The notes under the pieces were generated by a model. That model was not told the origin of the DNA and made no database searches. It saw nothing but the letters and a program-made list of their open reading frames with translations. From Sphingopyxis sp. BE259 (GTDB taxonomy: Bacteria > Pseudomonadota > Alphaproteobacteria > Sphingomonadales > Sphingomonadaceae): 64,000 nt of DNA. The stretch lies in contig NZ_JAVDWM010000001.1 in the NCBI RefSeq assembly GCF_031457495.1, forward strand, positions 3,088,001-3,152,000, in the 5' to 3' direction. Positions 62,917-64,000 of the stretch are shown piece by piece. The position numbers were made by a program, and so were the translations under genes. Position 1 is the stretch's first letter; each line of letters begins with the position of its first letter.

Positions 62917-64000
62917 GTGCCCATTCCGGTCAAAAATCTGGTCATCAGCTGGCGGACGATCGGCCTTGCGCTGCTGCTCAGCTTGATCGTCGGTATCAGC
63001 GGCGCGGGCGAATTGCCGGACCGTTTTGCCGCGATGGCGACTAGTCGCATTGCTGCTCGTGCAGTGTCGGGTGACACGGTCGTCGTCGCGCTCGACGACA
63101 AGACGCTGCAAGCCATCGGCAATCAGGATTTCGACAGCACCCAGCACATGCAACTGGTGCGCGCCATCAACGCTTCTCCGGCAAAACGCCTGTTTGTGGA
63201 CTTTTCTTACGAACGTCGGACCAAGGACCGGGATTTTCCGAAACTTGCCGCGGCGGTGCGCCAGATGGGCAATCGCATCATCCTCGCCGTTCCGTCTGCC
63301 AACTTTCAGGGAACGACGGCCACCGCCACGCAATGGCCCGATGCTCGTTTTGGTCGGGAGGCCAAACGCGGCTTCATCGGCTTGGAGTATGAGTTCTGGC
63401 AGGTATGGAAAGTGCCGCTGGCGGTAAAAGCCGAAGGCCGCATCCTGCCCAGCTTTGCAGCACTGCTGGCCGACCGCCCGCTCGATGCCCCCGGCCAATT
63501 CGCCCTCGATCTATCCTACGATCCGGATACGATCACGCAATATAGCGCGATCGACGTCATGACGGGCAAGCTGGATCCAGCACTGCTGCGCGGCAAGGAT
63601 GTGATCTTTGCGTCGGCGTCGGCGACCTTGCCCGACCAGCATTATCTGCCCGGCCATGACAAGGTCCACGGCGCCTATATCCACCTCATCGCGGGTGAGG
63701 CACTCAAACGCGGCCAGCCGGTCGATATCGGCTGGCTTCCGGCGCTCGCGGTGTCGTTCATCGTCATGCTTTTGGCGCTGGCGCGGCGCAACGGCCGCTG
63801 GCACGGCGTCGTGGCGCTGGGCCTTACCGCTGCGTTGCTCGCAATTAAGGTGGTGGCCAGCCTGTCGCTGGTCACGGTCCAGATCGGCGCCGCATGTTTT
63901 CTAATCGCGGCGATCAGCGCCAACGTTGCACGCACCCGCCGCCGGTCCTCGGCGCAGCGCGAAAACCCCCTTTCGGGCCTGCCCAATTTCGAAGCGTTGC
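62917..64000 (+). CDS. CHASE2-GGDEF signalling protein, N-terminal part (right edge cut)
   Basis: The first 361 codons of a gene that leaves the window. GTG start with GGAG six bases before. An N-terminal membrane segment (SWRTIGLALLLSLIVGISG) is followed by a periplasmic CHASE2 domain (about 30-260: DTVVVALDDKTLQAIG, FVDFSYERRTKDRDFPKL, LPDQHYLPGHDKVHGAYIHL), then three membrane segments (270-340) and RENPLSGLPNFEAL, the opening of a GGDEF domain. Likely a diguanylate cyclase or a GGDEF-EAL protein; the window does not show the active site. Confidence 0.82.
   Translation, partial: MPIPVKNLVISWRTIGLALLLSLIVGISGAGELPDRFAAMATSRIAARAVSGDTVVVALDDKTLQAIGNQDFDSTQHMQLVRAINASPAKRLFVDFSYERRTKDRDFPKLAAAVRQMGNRIILAVPSANFQGTTATATQWPDARFGREAKRGFIGLEYEFWQVWKVPLAVKAEGRILPSFAALLADRPLDAPGQFALDLSYDPDTITQYSAIDVMTGKLDPALLRGKDVIFASASATLPDQHYLPGHDKVHGAYIHLIAGEALKRGQPVDIGWLPALAVSFIVMLLALARRNGRWHGVVALGLTAALLAIKVVASLSLVTVQIGAACFLIAAISANVARTRRRSSAQRENPLSGLPNFEAL

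Overview
The window is a GC-rich, gene-dense stretch of an alphaproteobacterial chromosome. Gene content and order (PhyR/NepR/EcfG general stress response, TorF-type porin, GIN-domain proteins, a SigF/NrsF-bufferin operon, many short hyphenated inverted repeats between genes) point to a sphingomonad, most probably Sphingopyxis or a close relative. I saw no rRNA, tRNA, insertion sequence, prophage or CRISPR array. Both edges cut genes: an acetyl-CoA synthetase on the left and a CHASE2-GGDEF protein on the right.

Layout. 0-5.5 kb: end of acs, then an operon of ATP-grasp, alpha-E, transglutaminase and the proteasome-like hydrolase Anbu, then a TSUP exporter. 5.5-9.4 kb: secA and two exported proteins of unknown role. 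9.4-12 kb: an SDR and two tandem GIN-domain proteins. 12-15.6 kb: a six-gene operon bufA-bufB-bufC-doxX-sigF-nrsF for a metal-binding modified peptide (bufferin), with a near-ideal SigF promoter in front. 15.7-20.6 kb: a Gre-like factor, a 59-residue SANT-like protein, a BaiN-type flavoprotein, a DbpA-type RNA helicase and a quinone reductase. 20.7-24.6 kb: formaldehyde detoxification (class III alcohol dehydrogenase, S-formylglutathione hydrolase) with purU, a VOC protein and a trans-editing deacylase. 25-27.4 kb: serine dehydratase and superoxide dismutase.

27.6-33 kb: a tightly overlapping DNA-repair operon (radical SAM protein, UdgX, ligase-associated exonuclease, ATP-dependent ligase) preceded by a perfect alphaproteobacterial SOS box; the ligase gene carries a dispersed intergenic repeat inside its reading frame. 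33-37.8 kb: the general stress response locus: an HWE kinase, phyR, a second ecfG, a BLUF blue-light receptor, and nepR-ecfG, with EcfG-type promoters before phyR and nepR; the nepR promoter sits so close to the ATG that its mRNA is probably leaderless. 37.8-44 kb: a sugar dehydrogenase, a hydrolase, an acetyltransferase, a periplasmic S41 peptidase with an overlapping marR behind a 32-bp perfect palindrome, a thioesterase and ilvA. 44-49 kb: overlapping oxidoreductase, amidohydrolase and flavoenzyme genes plus an FMN 2-hydroxy-acid oxidase. 49-64 kb: creD, a porin, ispG, small exported proteins, an acyltransferase, an acyl-CoA carboxyltransferase, a one-cysteine thioredoxin-fold protein, an SDR, an EamA transporter, a Sua5-type tRNA enzyme, an acyl-CoA dehydrogenase and the CHASE2 protein.

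The most interesting units are the bufferin operon with its own sigma factor, the SOS-boxed UdgX operon with the repeat-invaded ligase, the stress locus with BLUF protein and leaderless nepR, and the palindrome before the S41-marR pair. All calls rest on reading the sequence and on recalled family knowledge; no search was run.
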